Positions 9,508 through 23,800 of a stretch of DNA of 64,000 nucleotides are shown here, piece after piece. How positions within the stretch are numbered: position 1 is the first letter of the stretch; each line of letters begins with the position of its first letter. The stretch lies in NCBI RefSeq assembly GCF_905475345.1, contig NC_066587.1, forward strand, positions 2,932,070 to 2,996,069. Direction: 5' to 3'. The DNA comes from Vespula vulgaris (Eukaryota > Arthropoda > Insecta > Hymenoptera > Vespidae). The notes under the pieces were generated by a model. That model was not told the origin of the DNA, did no database searches, and saw nothing but the letters and a program-made list of their open reading frames with translations. Made by a program: the position numbers and the translations under genes.

Positions 9508-11202
9508 ACCAAGGTCCGACCAACGATCTTTTACGACTTTTATATCCTCTGATCGTTTAATCGAGTGACGAATAATAAAGTGCATAAAGAAATTCAATTT
9601 TTATGTCGAAGATGTGCGTACAATTCCGAAAAACAAAAATTTCCGATTCAACTGAAAGATAAAGGCAGAGAGAAAGATATATTATTTTATTTCTTTAACG
9701 AAGAAAAAAAAATGAGATCGTAACGCGTGCCTTTCTTTAAAGATAAAAATGATGATTTAAAAAAACTTCCTACTTTCTATCAAGTTTACCGAACGAATAT
9801 CACAATCATTTTCAGTTTCATCCTCGCGATATCACCGATTGATATCTTTCGAAGTAACGAAGACTATGACTTTTTATTCGCGAATAGAGTGCTAGGAGAC
9901 GCATGGTTGAATAAGTGTCGAAGGATAAGAGCTTCGTCCGGATGTCCCGGTCGGCTGGCTAAATCGTCGATAATGAGAATTCGGTGTCGAGTGGAATTAT
10001 TCTCAAGGATCATCCCTCCCCCTCTGCCCCCCTCTTCCTTCTCTTCTTCTATCACGGGAACGCGAAAACGGCTTTCGTTATCCGATTCGACGATGTTATC
10101 GATCCTCAGCCCTCTTTTTCCTTCCTACCGCCAATCTTGTTCGCGAGCTTGGAAAAAGTCGTTGCGGTGAAATTATGATTCAGTTCGATTCCTTTTTCAT
10201 TTTAAGGAAATCTAAACGTACGATCGTTCGGGCTTTTCTCTAATACTAATACAAATATCAATACCTTCGCAAGCACTTCTCCTTGGTTTCCCTACTTTCT
10301 CGCGCGATTTTTCTTTTTTCTTCTTCTTCTTTTTCTTTTTCTTCTCTTTTCTTTTCTTTTCTCTCTTTTTCCTTTTGTTTTTTTTTTTTTACGAGATCGC
10401 GGGAGTTAAAAGTTTTCTGAATATTTCTTTTTTTTTCTCTCCCTCTCGTCGCTGTGCTTTGAAATCTGACGTTTCCTGACTTCTTTTCTCCCCCTTTTTC
10501 TTTTCCTTTTCTTTTTCTTCTTTTTTTCTTTTTTTTCTTTTCTTTTCCTTTTTTTCTCTTTACCCGTTACTCCCCGTACTAATTGGGAGAAAGTTATTAC
10601 AAGATTATTTCGCGATAATTTCAGATGATAAATGTTATTTTTGAACGTTGAAATTAAGCTTTACTATGGCGGACGATTTTTAGAGAAGAAAATATCGAAG
10701 TTTAGATAAAATCGGAGTTGTGAAATCTTACGTCTGAAAATGTTAAACTCGATAACGTAAAAAAGTAATCGTAAAGAAGTTAATCGTAATACTTGGGAAT
10801 TATTTTCGACGGTAACGTTAACCAAAGTAATAGGATAGCTAGCTTGGAGGATATTCGTGAAGGAATAGAAGTAGAGTTGGCAAGTAACGAGAGAGATACC
10901 TGAATAATTCCTTCTCGAAAGGATCCTTTATCAGAACTTAATAAGACGATCGTAAAGGAACTTTCGAATGCTTGCCGAATCCGAATTCTAATTTCAAATC
11001 AAACTGCGTCGCACTTGAAAACGGAAGATATAGAAGAATAAATTCGTAGAAAGAAACTAGTTGTTTAATTAGAGAGTTCTTTTATTTGGCAATTTATCAA
11101 AAATTTTCTGGCTATGTTCTTTTCAACGAAAACGTTATAACTGAAGATGAGAAAATGTTTTACGGTTTTATATACGTCTGGTGTATTTCTCATGGTTCTC
11201 CT

Positions 11203-11256
11203 TGTCGTCTTTGTCGTCGTCGTCGTCGTCGTCGTCGACGTCATCGTCGTCGTCGT
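11203..11256. repeat. (GTC)n trinucleotide repeat
   Basis: GTC/CGT units are interrupted once by GACGTCAT. A second similar block lies at 11905-11940. Both create low-complexity ORFs in several frames. Confidence 0.85.
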
Positions 11257-11471
11257 TGGTTGCGACGATGGCATCGTTGACGACGCCGACATCGTTCTTG
11301 GCTCATATAGATGGCATTCTTCGTTTCCTTCGTGAAGAAGGAGAGAGAGAAGGTAGGGTCGGGCGACGAAGGAGACGATAACATCTTCGTGAGGTTGCCT
11401 ATGAATTTTTATCCAGTACGCCCACAGCCACGAGCCTCAGGGGAATTGCGAATCGTGAGCGAATGAGCGAA

Positions 11472-11478
<7 letters not shown>

Positions 11479-11536
<58 letters not shown>
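11479..11536. repeat. (GA)n microsatellite
   Basis: About 29 GA units, followed after CGGA by a few more. Confidence 0.9.
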
Positions 11537-11537
<1 letters not shown>

Positions 11538-12615
11538 GGAGAGAGAGATATGCTTTAAAAAAACTTCGCCTTCTTTTCTCTCTTATCACCAGTCTACTCG
11601 TAGCCTGATGGAAGTTATCAACAAGACTAGAAAACGTAACGAGTCTCTTTCCATCTTCTCGCACCCCTTACAATCTCTCTCTCTCTCTTTCTTTTTATTT
11701 CTGTTTCTGTCTCTTTCTCTCTCGTTGAAACGATCAAGCTTCACAAAAATCACAGTTTCTTTTTCCGCTTAAGCTTTTCGACCGAGCTGCTTCGTGTAGG
11801 TCCGTATAATGTGGTTGGCGTTAGGTCGGAATACGATTTTAGCTTTGAAGAGGTGATGAGATACCTACTACTCACTTCCGCTGTGGTTTTTCTACGTTCG
11901 TGGCTACGTCCGTGTCGTCGTCGTTGTCGTCGTCGTTGGAACGAAGCAATTTATTCCGCAGCACGCAACGTTGCTTCTCCTTGAAAACTCGCTGCTCTGC
12001 GAGATTTTCGTTTAACGACTTCGCGAGTTTTCAGTCTTATCTTTCCCTTTTTGCCAACTCTTTTCAGTACCTCCATTTAACATTTTTCTATGAACGATCG
12101 ATATTAATGACTCGTTATATTATTATTGTTATTGTTATTGTTATTGTTATTATTTTAATTTCATTTCTTTTGCTCCTTCTTTTTGTTGTTCTTTGCTTTT
12201 TTGTTTTTATTTTAATTTATTAATTTCTTTTATCTCAATTTCTTCTTTACCCTACACGCAATCTCCTTTTATCGGTTTGTTTTAAATCTAAATCGAAGTA
12301 CTATTTATTTTTAATCATGCCAATCCATAAATCAGCCAATTTTCGTGTAATCGTTTTATATTTGAAAAAATTTATTATAATATCGCGTATCGTGGCGATT
12401 ATTATCGATAGGTATTCGATCCTATCGCGAAATAATAGAATATTAAATTTTACTCTCCGATAAGTAAAAGAAAGAAAAAAATATATATAGAACGCTTAGA
12501 AAAGCGATTGATAGAATACAACAAAAAAAAAAAAAAGGGAACGATGATCGATATTCAGATATATCGAAGGTCTAAAAATGTTTAATCTCTTTTCTTCGTA
12601 TTCTCTTTTTCTCTT

Positions 12616-12616
<1 letters not shown>

Positions 12617-12665
<49 letters not shown>
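12617..12665. repeat. (TC)n microsatellite
   Basis: Mostly uninterrupted TC units with TTTC interruptions at both ends. Confidence 0.85.
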
Positions 12666-12838
12666 TCTTTCTCTCCCTTCGAAGCGGTTTTTTTTATATG
12701 AAATTTTTTGATATTCCAATGAGAAAGAGGAGACCGACCCAACGGTTCGAAAAAAGTGAGAAATAGCGCGTATCCCGTCAGCTAGCTGCTTGGGATTACG
12801 ATAAAGCTTGAAAATAAGCTTACGTGGCATAAGTTTGG

Positions 12839-12879
12839 CTTCGGCGACTGCAAGGAAGAAGGTTGTGAGTCAGCCGAAG
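12839..12879 (+). other. 11-bp stem hairpin with one bulge
   Basis: CTTCGGC-GACT (12839-12849) pairs with AGTC-A-GCCGAAG (12868-12879), with a single bulged A. The loop of about 18 bases is purine-rich. The stem is too short for a canonical miRNA precursor. It could be a structured RNA element or a chance inverted repeat. Confidence 0.45.
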
Positions 12880-15234
12880 ACGATATAACGGTTAGAAAAT
12901 CTGTAAGGGTGGTGAGGGTGAAATTGGAAGGGGGAAGTTGAAGGGTGCGGTGGTTGTTGGAGGGATGTTGAAGGAGAAAAGGAAGCAAAACAGCTTCGAT
13001 TTTCCGACGTCGAAACGACGAGATATGAGATTACACTTTCCCGAAAACTATTTCTATTAAGTCGAGCTCCTACGAACGAACGTTAGAAACCACATTTTTT
13101 TTTCTATGGGGGAGAAGAGAGGAAAAAGCGTACAGGAGCGTTTTGTAACTGGATACGGCCCTGATTGTAATAAACTTGCTACATACGTATTTAGATGTTT
13201 CTCGTGTAACGGGTGCCGTGTGCACGTTGGTAACACGTTTTACGTATCGTGGTGGAGATAACGAACGAGCATCGAGGATATTAATAAAAATATAGACGAG
13301 AAAATAACGAGATCCTAGCTTGTTTTCGCACTTCAGCTTTGTTTTTTGTGTTTTATTTTGTTTTATTTTATTTTTCCTTTTTGTCTCTCATCTTTTTTTA
13401 TTTCTCTTTTTTAAGTCAGTATATACTATCTCCTCGCTTCCTTTATCTTTCTCATTACAGTTCTTCGTAATTTTCGCAGCTCAAACGAAAACCTCCTATC
13501 TCTCTGCTACTTTAATCTTAATATTTGCAATACGTGATATCATTTCTCTCGAAATGATTTGAGATAAAAATTGACAAAAGGAGTAGCGCCGGATAAATAC
13601 CGTGACAAAATTTTCACACGTGCGATCGATACACCGTTCGCGTACGTGATTCTCCAATGTGAGTAAAAAAAGAATATAGAATAGAGAAGAAGTGGAAAGA
13701 AAAGAACAGAAAAGAAAAGAAAGAAAAGATACACGCGTGAAAAACGTTGTTGGTAATTGTCGTCCGTCCGATCGGCTTTTCATCTAAGAGCGTTTGCTTC
13801 GATTGCGGATTTTTGCGTGTAAAAAATAGCATGAAATAAAATGAGAAAGAAAGAAAGAAAGAAAAAAGAAGCTAAAAAAGAAGAGAGAGAGAGAGAGAGA
13901 GAGAGAAAATAGGAAAATTCCGAACACTTATTTTGTCGTGAAAATAAATCGCATTCGTGTTAAAGCTTCGGAAGTTATACGTTCGTAGGGAATAATCCAC
14001 GGAGCATCGATCTGCGTTAAAAAGTGTGTGTATGCGACGTGTGCGAACAGAAAGCGCGGGAGGCTCTGCGCTTTTACGCAAAATCAAATTACGTTTCCAA
14101 AGCTCTTTGTACCGATTCAGGAACGTTTCAGAAAGTTAGACGGAGGCTTCGACCATTTATTCGAGTTGCCTTTGAAAGCCGACGTTGAAAACGACTTTCG
14201 AAAAGACTGAACCATTGCTTGTCTTCGTACGAGTAGCTCTCGATCTTTACACGCGTTTTACGGGAAAAAAAAGAAAAAAGAAAGAAAAAGAATCTATTAA
14301 CTTTTATCTTTTTCTTTTTTTGTATTACACGCGCAGAAAACGTTGGAAATTTATCGAGACATCGGTTGAACCCACGACCGACCCTTTTCTTTAAAATTTA
14401 CTTCTTCTTCCTTTTTATTCTTTTTTTTTTTTACTTTCTTTCTTTCTTTCTTTCTTTCTTTTCATCGTACCGGTTTTGTATCACATACAAAACTTTTTTT
14501 TGTAGATCCAAAAAAGACAAAAGAAAAGAAAGAAGAAAGTAGCACGATTCGTGTAATTTAAAATTCTCATTTGGTTAAACGGACGTCGCGAAGTGAAGAC
14601 AAAGTTCGCCAAGTCGAATGAAGTACAACGATAATAAAATTCAAAGAATTCTTCTGCTTGACAGTTCGGACTTTGGACGAGACACGTGATATCGTGTTAA
14701 TTATTACTTTGCTCGGGCTCTACGGTAACAGGTCTCCATCTTTATTTCTTTTTCATGGCGTTGGTAATTAAAGGAAGCTTTTTCTACTTTTCTTACATTA
14801 GCCGTCGGCGACGGTACGCGAAATTGTCTACGCTTTCGACGAAATTTTCAAGAAAGTTTTTCATCAGAAGATAGTCCTTTTTATTGTCTACCCTTTTCGT
14901 GCAAATTACTCGTTTAATAACGCGACGAAATACACGATGTACATACATAATTTTTATCGTTCATCAGAAAGATACCTAGAAGAAATTCTATTCTTTTACT
15001 TCATCCTTTCTCTTTCTTCTTCCTTTTCGTTCTTTTCTTTCTTTTTTTTTTCTATTTTACACGTTACGATGACCATCGATTTTCTCACATAGATTTATTG
15101 TAATCCCCTGTTGTTTGTAATTATTCAATAATGCCACGATAGTGTCAAAAATTAAATCTATTTTCACGCAAGTAGATTTCTCTAGGGGAATATCCGATTG
15201 AACTTTTGCCATATTTGACCGCATTTAAATAAAG

Positions 15235-15240
<6 letters not shown>

Positions 15241-15296
<56 letters not shown>
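15241..15296. repeat. (AT)n-(AG)n compound microsatellite
   Basis: About 20 AT units followed directly by about 8 AG units. Confidence 0.9.
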
Positions 15297-15297
<1 letters not shown>

Positions 15298-16005
15298 AAG
15301 AGAAAGAGATATCCCTCTTCCAAATTTCCACCTTACATTATTTTGCATTTCGTTCATTTATTAGAAAAGTCAGTTAAAATATGTTCGTTGAGAAAGAATG
15401 AAAGAAACAAAAAAAAAAAAGAGAGAGAGAAGAGAAACTAGGTCCTTCCAATTTTTTTTTCATTTTCTTTTTTTCTTGCCGATTTTAACGCTGCACTTTA
15501 ATTGCGCAAATACAAAAAATAAAATATCGCGCCGGAATACAATGGTTCATTTAATCACGCTCGGGAATTTGTTAAATAAGTATTAGTACTACTTTACTAT
15601 ATACACATACACGCATACATTCTTAATGCGGTTTTACCAACGGTACAGACCGTTTAATCGTCTTTGTTTTTTTTTCCTCATTTAGTTTTTCGATGCGGTT
15701 AGACCGCGAGCCAGTTTAGTTTGAAAATTTTCTTGCAAACAAACAAATAAAAAGCAAACGAAAAAATAAAATATTGTAAAATTTCCCCGTAACGTTAATA
15801 TCCCTGTTTAATGGCAATGTTAAAAATGTAGATTTTTCGCGAAAAATCTTTACTGGTATTTCGAGCGATCTTTAATCGTAAAACTGATTTCTTTGTTTCC
15901 TCCTATCTCTATTCTTCTTTCTCCTTTAACTCTACCCTTCTTGTTCCTTTAAAAATGCTTTATAAAGTTGATGGATCTAAAGTGCTTATATACCTATATA
16001 TTATG

Positions 16006-16008
<3 letters not shown>

Positions 16009-16049
<41 letters not shown>
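16009..16049. repeat. (TA)n microsatellite
   Basis: About 20 TA units. Confidence 0.9.
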
Positions 16050-16054
<5 letters not shown>

Positions 16055-16261
16055 TATACGATCTACTGGTTATATTATTCGTAGGAAACTAACAACTGAT
16101 ATACATTCAAGGTATTTAATAATGTTTTATGTTCGAAATACATACTTTCTGAAATAGTTTCTCCATATACCATGCTCGAATAATTACTTAAGTTGTGCTT
16201 AATTGAAAGATTCTAATTTGAACTAGACTAGAATCCCTTTGTTATTTCATCTATCTTTCTC

Positions 16262-16295
<34 letters not shown>

Positions 16296-16888
16296 ACTTT
16301 CCCCATCTCTTTATTAAGCATTCTCATCATAGAATATTAAAACTAACGAGAAGCTATAACGTTCTATAATATTAATGTATCTCCTACCTCATTTTCTCTA
16401 CTCGTCTCGATAGTAATATCGATCCAAGTATAAACTCACACACTACCATTACTATCCCTTATTTCAAACATCAAACGAATTTTGATTTGGTTACTTTTGT
16501 AAATATTTATATCAGAGTAAATGGAACGCTCTAAAACAACGTGACTTTCATAAACGTATCTCGTTTCTCTTGTGTGTATGTGTATGTATATATATACATA
16601 TATATATTATACACCATCGCATGTTATAGGAGTAACATGTCTCTTTCATGTTCGACAACTTTTGATTCGATTTCATGGAGAACGGCGAAATAAATTAACT
16701 TTATTGACAGATACGTTCCAAAGGGTGAGGTGAAAGCAAACGGTTCTTTTCTAGCGACGCACTAGCGATTGGCACAATTCCTTTGTAGGAAATACCGTAT
16801 CTACCCTATTGCAAAAGAGAGATAGAGAGAAGAGACAAAGAGAGCAGGGACATAGAAATTTGAGGTATGGCCAATGTTTTCTAGCAAC

Positions 16889-16952
16889 GCCAATACCAAT
16901 AACACTACCACCATTACCATCATCACTAATACCACCAATAGGCAACTACACC
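16889..16952. repeat. Degenerate ACCAAT/ACCATT/ACCACC array
   Basis: Near-repeats of ACCAAT, ACCATT and ACCACC cover about 64 bases with drifted copies. This looks like an old short-unit minisatellite. The minus strand carries repeated ATTGG pentamers (inverted CCAAT), as a by-product or possibly as sites. Confidence 0.6.
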
Positions 16953-17898
16953 AATAAGAGAAGTCACCATTTCATTTTGGTTGACGTACAAACATCGACC
17001 TCGTCGCTAACAAGTATTTCATGGTATGCGAACACTTAAGTATTCAATGTTCGGTTCAAAGCCGGTTTACTCTATTCCATCCTTTTCTTCCTTTATCTCT
17101 CTTTCTCTCTTTATCTTTCTCTTTGTCTCTCTCTTACTATGTATTCAATTGCACCAATGTTTTCAGTCGTATCTCCGTAAATTTTCTCGAATTTCATCAG
17201 ACTCGCTAAGTGATACCCGCAATCGATCGTATCGTTAATATTTATCTTAAGATAATAAGAAAAAAAAAGTTATCGTTTTATTTGTCCGTATTAATATACT
17301 TTAGTACGTCTCGCTCAATGTTCGAAATATTTTTATGCGTTGCAACGTTTGCAATAAGATATGACGTAAAAAAAATATGTATGTATGTATGATTTACGTT
17401 GATATTATACGTTCGAAAGAAAAATCGAACAAATACCTACGTCTCCCTCGTTCTTCTTTTTTTATTTTCAAGTATTTGGATGACGATGGGCGGATTCGCC
17501 GTCGTTAACCTTCCGTCCAAAGTATTAAGATACTTTTGCAGTTTCCACTTCATTTACCTTTCAACGCTATCGCCGCTATTACACGAGCGAAGATTTAAAA
17601 GGTTCCTTTAACGAGCAGCTTCATTAAAATTTCAGAGAGGACGAAGAGTATTCTGTCGTGGAATGGAATTGAACGCATTTGTATGCTTGTATGTGTTTAT
17701 ATACCCTGTGTGGGTGTCATATGTGTTTTCTCCTTTTTTCTTTTTTTCTTCCTTTATGTTACGAAACCAACACAAAAATCACGAACGAATTTCGATGGTA
17801 CATGGGGAAAATGTATGGTAGACGGAGATAAAGTAAATGGACAATTACGAAAGAAAAATTTTCATCGGTTTTTAACGAAGAAAGGGAGAAAGAGAGGA

Positions 17899-17929
<31 letters not shown>

Positions 17930-20800
17930 ATATTACTTTACAATTCCTTTTTCCTCGTTAGTATTTTTATTTTTTTATTTTTTGTTTTGTTTCTTATTTG
18001 TTTCTTATTTTTTTCCATTTTCTATTACCATTTTTTTTTTATTTTTATTTTTTCACTTTACTTCCACCCTTTTCGTGTTTGCAGTTGCAGTGAAGTTTTA
18101 CGATCGTGGTCGGACATAAAGAAGACTTACGATCGTCTGACTATCGCCATTTGCTACTACTTGTCGATAACATCGTCGCCAATGAATACTCTGATCCTAG
18201 GAGTAACACTTATTATCACTTGTCTTTCTATTCAACAAGAACTTGCATACTTTTTTTTTTATACTTCTTTAGCATTTCCAGGCAATAGTAAAAATACATA
18301 TTCATTAAGTTAAGTTTCTAAACACGTTCAACATATTTTACCGTGGGTACAGGCTACTTATGTATTTTCCTTGATTTAATTTAATTTCTTTTCCTTTTTC
18401 TTTTTTTTATTCTTTTCTATTAGCAGGAAAGTAATATGAATATAAACAGAAATATTTCGAGACAAACTCCTCGAAATTATTATATATTTTATGAAGTTGA
18501 ATATGTATATATGTATTCGTGAAATAATTCAATGATACTCGAAACTTTAGCGAGGGTGAAATATTTTTACTCGATGTACATTTACCGAACTGAGCTTTCT
18601 GGACGTTGATATATGAATGAATTATGCAAATGAAAAACACACTCGCTTAACTTTTTCATAACTTTTCATCGTTTCTTTTTGTTTGTAATTTAGTATGAGT
18701 AGTATGATTTTCGACGTTGGAATAAATATCATTTCTCTCTCTCTCTCTCTCTCTCCATTGAATACCATTATCAAAGGTATCTTGTTATTAACATGCTATC
18801 GATTTCTCTTCGCTTATCGATCTTTATTCTCCTGGAAATATTATGCCATATGTGAAAGCAACAGCTATCACATTCTCTCTCTCTCTCTCTCTCTTTCTCT
18901 CTATCTATCTCTCCCTCTTTCACTATATCTCTATTTCTCTCTCTTTCTCTCGTTTCTCTCTCGCTTTGGTTATATACCTAGTATATATGAAAGGGAGAGA
19001 GAGTTTTCCATCCTCCAACTAGGTACATGGCAATACGAAACCGTAGCTCCAAATAAGCCGCAAAAACCACTGCGTTATTAACCCTTGGATTATCAAGTAG
19101 AGCGCCTTTGCGACGTAGAGGCTTTCGCGAACAAAAACGTTATATGAAATGGACACAGGGAACGAGATTTTTCTCTCTCATTCCTTCTTCTCTTTTCTCT
19201 TTCACTCCTTCTCTCTCTTTTTCTCTTTTATGCAATAGCAACTCCTTTTATTTTGAAAGCATAGCCGAAAGGTGTTGAGCGAAGCTCGTGGCCACTTGTC
19301 CTCGAGTCAGTACGATAGTGAAAAATGTATCCTTTTCTAAACAAGAAAGATAACACGTGTTATGGAAGATTCTAATAATTTTTTACTCTATTCTTCGCGT
19401 TTAGAAAACATTGATCGAACGAACGAACGAAAGAAAACAATACGAAACAAAATACGACAACATAGCAACAATAACAACGATTATAACAACAACGACAAAA
19501 TGTAATAGACGACTTTATCAAGCCTCGAATATAAAAAAAGGACGAAATCGAGTCCCTTTTGTTTCGCGATCCCATTCGGTCGATCCGCAATTCATCGGAA
19601 ACCCGTCAAATTTTAATCCAATATGAAATCTCTCCTCGTCGAATCTAGAGCGAACGAATTTGGTCACGTTTGTGACTTTATCGTATAACTTGTCAAAATT
19701 TTCCAAAGAATAAAGATGTCGTATTACGAATGTTACAACGAATCTCGTATACGTTTACATCAGTCTTCGAAATACTTAATCGAATGAGAATGAATGATGT
19801 AACGGTGATTTGTTTTAATTCCCATACGATTTTAAATGAGTGTGTCGTGTGATTCATTTAATTTCAAGTATTCGTGAACGATCTCTTATTATGTTTATAA
19901 AATATAGTTATACAGATAGGAAAATATACTCGATAAAAACTCGCGTTTGAAAAATTCGAAAAAAATATATTGATATAACTACAGTAACGACGTTTTTATA
20001 TAATTTTGAACGATCGTATTGCTCGCTCTCTTTCTCACACACACACACACACGTAAATACGCACGCACTATACGTCCTCTCTTTTGCAATAATTTCTCTC
20101 TCGTCAAAAGCTACGAACGGGGCTGAATCTCATCGCAACTCGAAATTACATCGTTTCGCTCGAAAAGCTGGAATCGCTGTTAAACCGTTAACAAAGTTCG
20201 AAAGCATCGAGAGTCAAATATCTAGTTGTTATCAAATTTCTGATTTCTTTTTTTTTTCTTTCTTTCTTTTTTAATTTTTCTGGGATTTGTTTTCTCTTTT
20301 TCTCTCTTCTTTTTTTTTGCGCACGATTATACACCGCCATATTTCGTATGTCGAAGGTATTCATTTCCCGTCCGTACATTTTCCTAACTCGCTTGGCTGG
20401 TGTCATTATTTATTCTTTTAAAAGAGCTGAGCACCCTCTTCCAGAGTTCAAGAGTATATTGTTCCTTCTTCTATTTTCCAGGGGCGACTAAAATTCATCT
20501 ATAGCTGTATTCCCTTTAGAAGAATAACGGAGACAATGGAAAATAGAATGATGAGATTATTTCTCGATCGATTATTTCACGAAAATCCATTGAAATATTT
20601 AATCCACTTAACGTTATCTCATAATGCATTTTCTTTCTATCTCAATTTGAGACATCGAACGTTGTTTGTTGTTGCTATGTTAAAAAAAGAAAAATCAAAG
20701 AAGAAAAAAAGAACAGAAAACGAGGACAAATTGCAGGTATATTTAAAGTTTCATCGATATTTCAATTTTGTGGGTTCTACGGGTTAATAACGTATCTAGA

Positions 20801-23800
20801 TAGCTTATTAAACCAAACTATAGATCGTTCACTTGACGTTAAAGAAGCGTAGTGATTTTCAAGAGTTTTTATAACACCTAATAAACCTTGAATGACGAAT
20901 AACTAGGATAGCAACGAAGCGTTATTATCGCTCGACGCGAGCGTGTATTTGATGCGTTGGTAATTTACATAAATTATCTTGGGTGTACGCTGGAAGATGA
21001 TAACGCGGAAGGTATAATCGCATTGTATATTGCAAAATGTATATAGTTCGATATTTACTTGGGAAATATATAATAAACTATTTAATTTCTTCTAACGGGC
21101 TAATTATTTAACAAGCCTTCAACTTGAGTACCCATTGCCATTATATCTTATAAACATGAACGTTGATAATGCACTTTAAAAGGGTTTTCAAAAGGTTTGG
21201 AAAATCGTTTAATGTTTGTATTACTTCTTACGTCAGTACTTTATCGTTCGAGAAAATAATAATTAATTAATAAGACGATTAAACCGACGATTATCGTATT
21301 ACGTATCGTCGAAAAATAGCATTTTCAATTATCCGAAATTATATGTATAGTAAGAGCGAAAGATAAATTATATTCATTATTATTAAGAATTATTTCGCTT
21401 TATATTACTAAAGTTAATTTCTTTTTTAATAAGAACCTTTAAAGGCATTAAAAAAGTTTGAAAGTTGAACTCCTGTCGCTGTTCGATACACCGGCCAATC
21501 CATAACTTCGATTTTACATGGAATCTATCAAAAAAGAAGTGCCATCCAAGTTTTTATTGGCATCGACGTCGTTGGGAAAGGACGTCGACGAAACTTGAAG
21601 AACGATGGTAAACTCGAAGGTAGACGACGTGTCGTGTTTTGTTCTGTTTTGTCCTGTTCTGTCGTATCGTATCGTGTCGTGTCGTGTCGTGTCGTGCTGC
21701 TGCTGCTGTGTCGTGTCGTGTCATGTCGTAAGATGCAGCGCTAATGTGCTATCTGAAAATGGATTGTCGCTATAAGGGATTCTAACGAGGGTATCAATAA
21801 CCAAAGCTATTAGCATTAATGAAGTACGTTTAGTGTTCTAATAGTACGTGTAATGCTTCCCTTCCCTTCCATCTCTCTTCTTGCCCTGATATTAATTAAA
21901 GTGAAAATTTTAAGTGTGGTCAGTAAGTCACGTTCTACGTACACTCACTCATACACAGAGAGACGTACGCAAGTATTACGCATCTACGGATATACATAGA
22001 TCTACGAAAATTGCAAAGAAATGTAATTAAATTAATAAATGGGATAACAAGGGTTTCGATAAAGCGACGATGATAGGAGAATTGAATAAATTAATTCAAG
22101 AAGGACGATTGAATTGGTTAATGATACGAAAGAAAAAAAAAGAAACCCTAATAAGGATAATGAAGTAGGAAGTTAATTAAGTACGCAAGCGAAACGAGTT
22201 TTCAAATTTACAAAGTTACCAAACCTGCAAAGTTAGTGACTATATTTTTTCATTTCCCGTCGGTCGTTTATTAGGAATGACGAATCGAATTCTCGGCTTT
22301 ATTTCGTTCCAAAAACGTTAGTATTTACGCACGGTATTGTTAAGCGTGACGCGGTGAAATTACGAGTGTCAAATCGATTCTTGTATAATGAAATTCATTC
22401 ATTTTCAACGTTTGGAATGGAAGGATTAAATGCTATTGCAATTTCGTTTGTTCTCGTTTCTCGATTGGACAGGAAAAGTAACTGGACGTTGTTGTCGTTG
22501 TCGTTGTCGTTATCGTATATAAATGCATATTATCAATAAAGAAAATATCGAATTTAAATATTTTTAACGGGTCGTTGAAATAAAAGCTTTAAGCTAAATT
22601 TTCAACCATCTGGTCGCTTTATCTTTTGCGGCCATTTTATATATATAACTCAGCATCATCCCATCGTGTGTTTCTCTTCGATCTAATCGTACGAAGCATA
22701 CGCGAGGATAAAATCGCGCATTTACTCCTCGTGCACCTTTAAGAGAATACCGCTTTTATCTTCACCACGAGATCCAATTTATATACTTTATTCTGCAATA
22801 AATGTTATCCAAGGTACGTTGTTATAACTTTCAATGTTTGGTTACTAGATATTGCTTGAACCTTATTTACATAAAGCAATGCGAAGCGTTTATAGGTATA
22901 TTATGTCGAATAAAATTCGAATTTTATCTCAAGAAATTGTTATCGATTATTAAGCGAACATAATATGTTTTACACTCGAAAAAGTAAAGAAGACATTACG
23001 GTATTCACATTTTTCTGATATGTATATATATTGTACTCAGATCTCATTTAAAAGTCATATCGTATATACTTTTACCAACGAGTTTCTCGAATGTCCGACA
23101 AATATTAAGAATAGTGTGATTCGAACGCGATAAAAATCGATTCCCCCCTTTAGAACTTAATCATTTTCTTCGACGTCATGTAGCGATCCTTTGAGCATTC
23201 AGAACTCTTGAGAAATTTAGCGATTACGATAGGTAAGGAGGAGTAGCGTAGGAGTAAGAAGGAGTTATCGAGACGATCGCTCGTTATTCCTTTGACAGAA
23301 GCTTTTCGAATTGGATGCTTGAAAAATGAATCTCTACAAGAGGCATTTAATTTCGCTACTCTTCCTTCTTTCCTATTCGAAGATTCTTCCTATGACGATA
23401 GGAGCGAGCGAGAGAGAAAAAGAAAGAGAGAGAGAGAAAGTAACATAGTCTGGTGAGTTTCGTGAAAAAGGGCAGAGTGATCCAGTATTTTATGCAATTA
23501 AAATTAAACGAGATTTCTTCTGTGATGCGACACGGTAAACCTCGTTTTCTCGCGAGAGATGCTCAAAGTATAGAACGACCATGAGTTCTCTCTTCTTTTC
23601 ATAGGCTCTTTTCACCCACGCAACGTCGCTCCTGAGATTTCGTAACGTCGAATGAATTCCACGTAGAAATAAAGGAAAAACGGAGCGTGACGAGTTGCTA
23701 CCTCGGTAATTTCCACCTCGACGCCCAAGATTTTTCATTTTCACGCGTTAATTCGCTTATACGAGTTACCTACATCGAACATGCATTTGACCCTTATCAC

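Larger units (their letters stand above)
9508..14400. other. Intron or non-coding segment, first part
   Basis: Pyrimidine tracts occur at about 10312-10391 and 10430-10560. There are (GTC)n blocks at 11203-11256 and 11905-11940, (GA)n at 11479-11536, TTATTG repeats at about 12118-12156, (TC)n at 12617-12665 and AAGA/GA at 13845-13912. Unique blocks at 9890-10010, 10560-11040 and 12770-13060 are candidates for regulatory sequence. A 147-codon open frame at 9727-10170 has no ATG near its start (it opens with GTG) and no splice signals, so I do not call it. Confidence 0.5.
14401..20800. other. Intron or non-coding segment
   Basis: Holds (TA)n-(AG)n at 15241-15296, (TA)n at 16009-16049, TC at 16259-16295, a degenerate ACCAAT/ACCATT array at 16889-16952, GA at 17895-17930, TC arrays at 18733-18755 and 18872-18965, and (CA)n at 20036-20053. 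A strong acceptor-like pyrimidine tract ends in CAG at 18084, but phase 0 meets a TGA within three codons. The stretch 16080-16660 is poor in CpG compared with its neighbours. No exon is supported. Confidence 0.5.

Noticed and set aside
9316..9597. 93-codon minus-strand frame opposite the coding exon
   Set aside because: It is antisense to the exon. There is no splice site at its edges, and the plus strand has the better start context and a perfect donor.
9727..10170. 147-codon plus-strand frame
   Set aside because: It opens at GTG with no ATG for most of its length, shows no splice signals and changes composition midway. A chance frame is more likely, although part of it is unique sequence.
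11065..11381. Overlapping Val-, Ser-, Thr- or Arg-rich open frames
   Set aside because: They are different frames of the (GTC)n trinucleotide repeat.
18085..18313. Possible exon after a strong pyrimidine tract ending CAG at 18084
   Set aside because: Phase 0 reaches TGA in three codons, and the frame that stays open does not match the phase of the only donor upstream. No downstream donor is seen.
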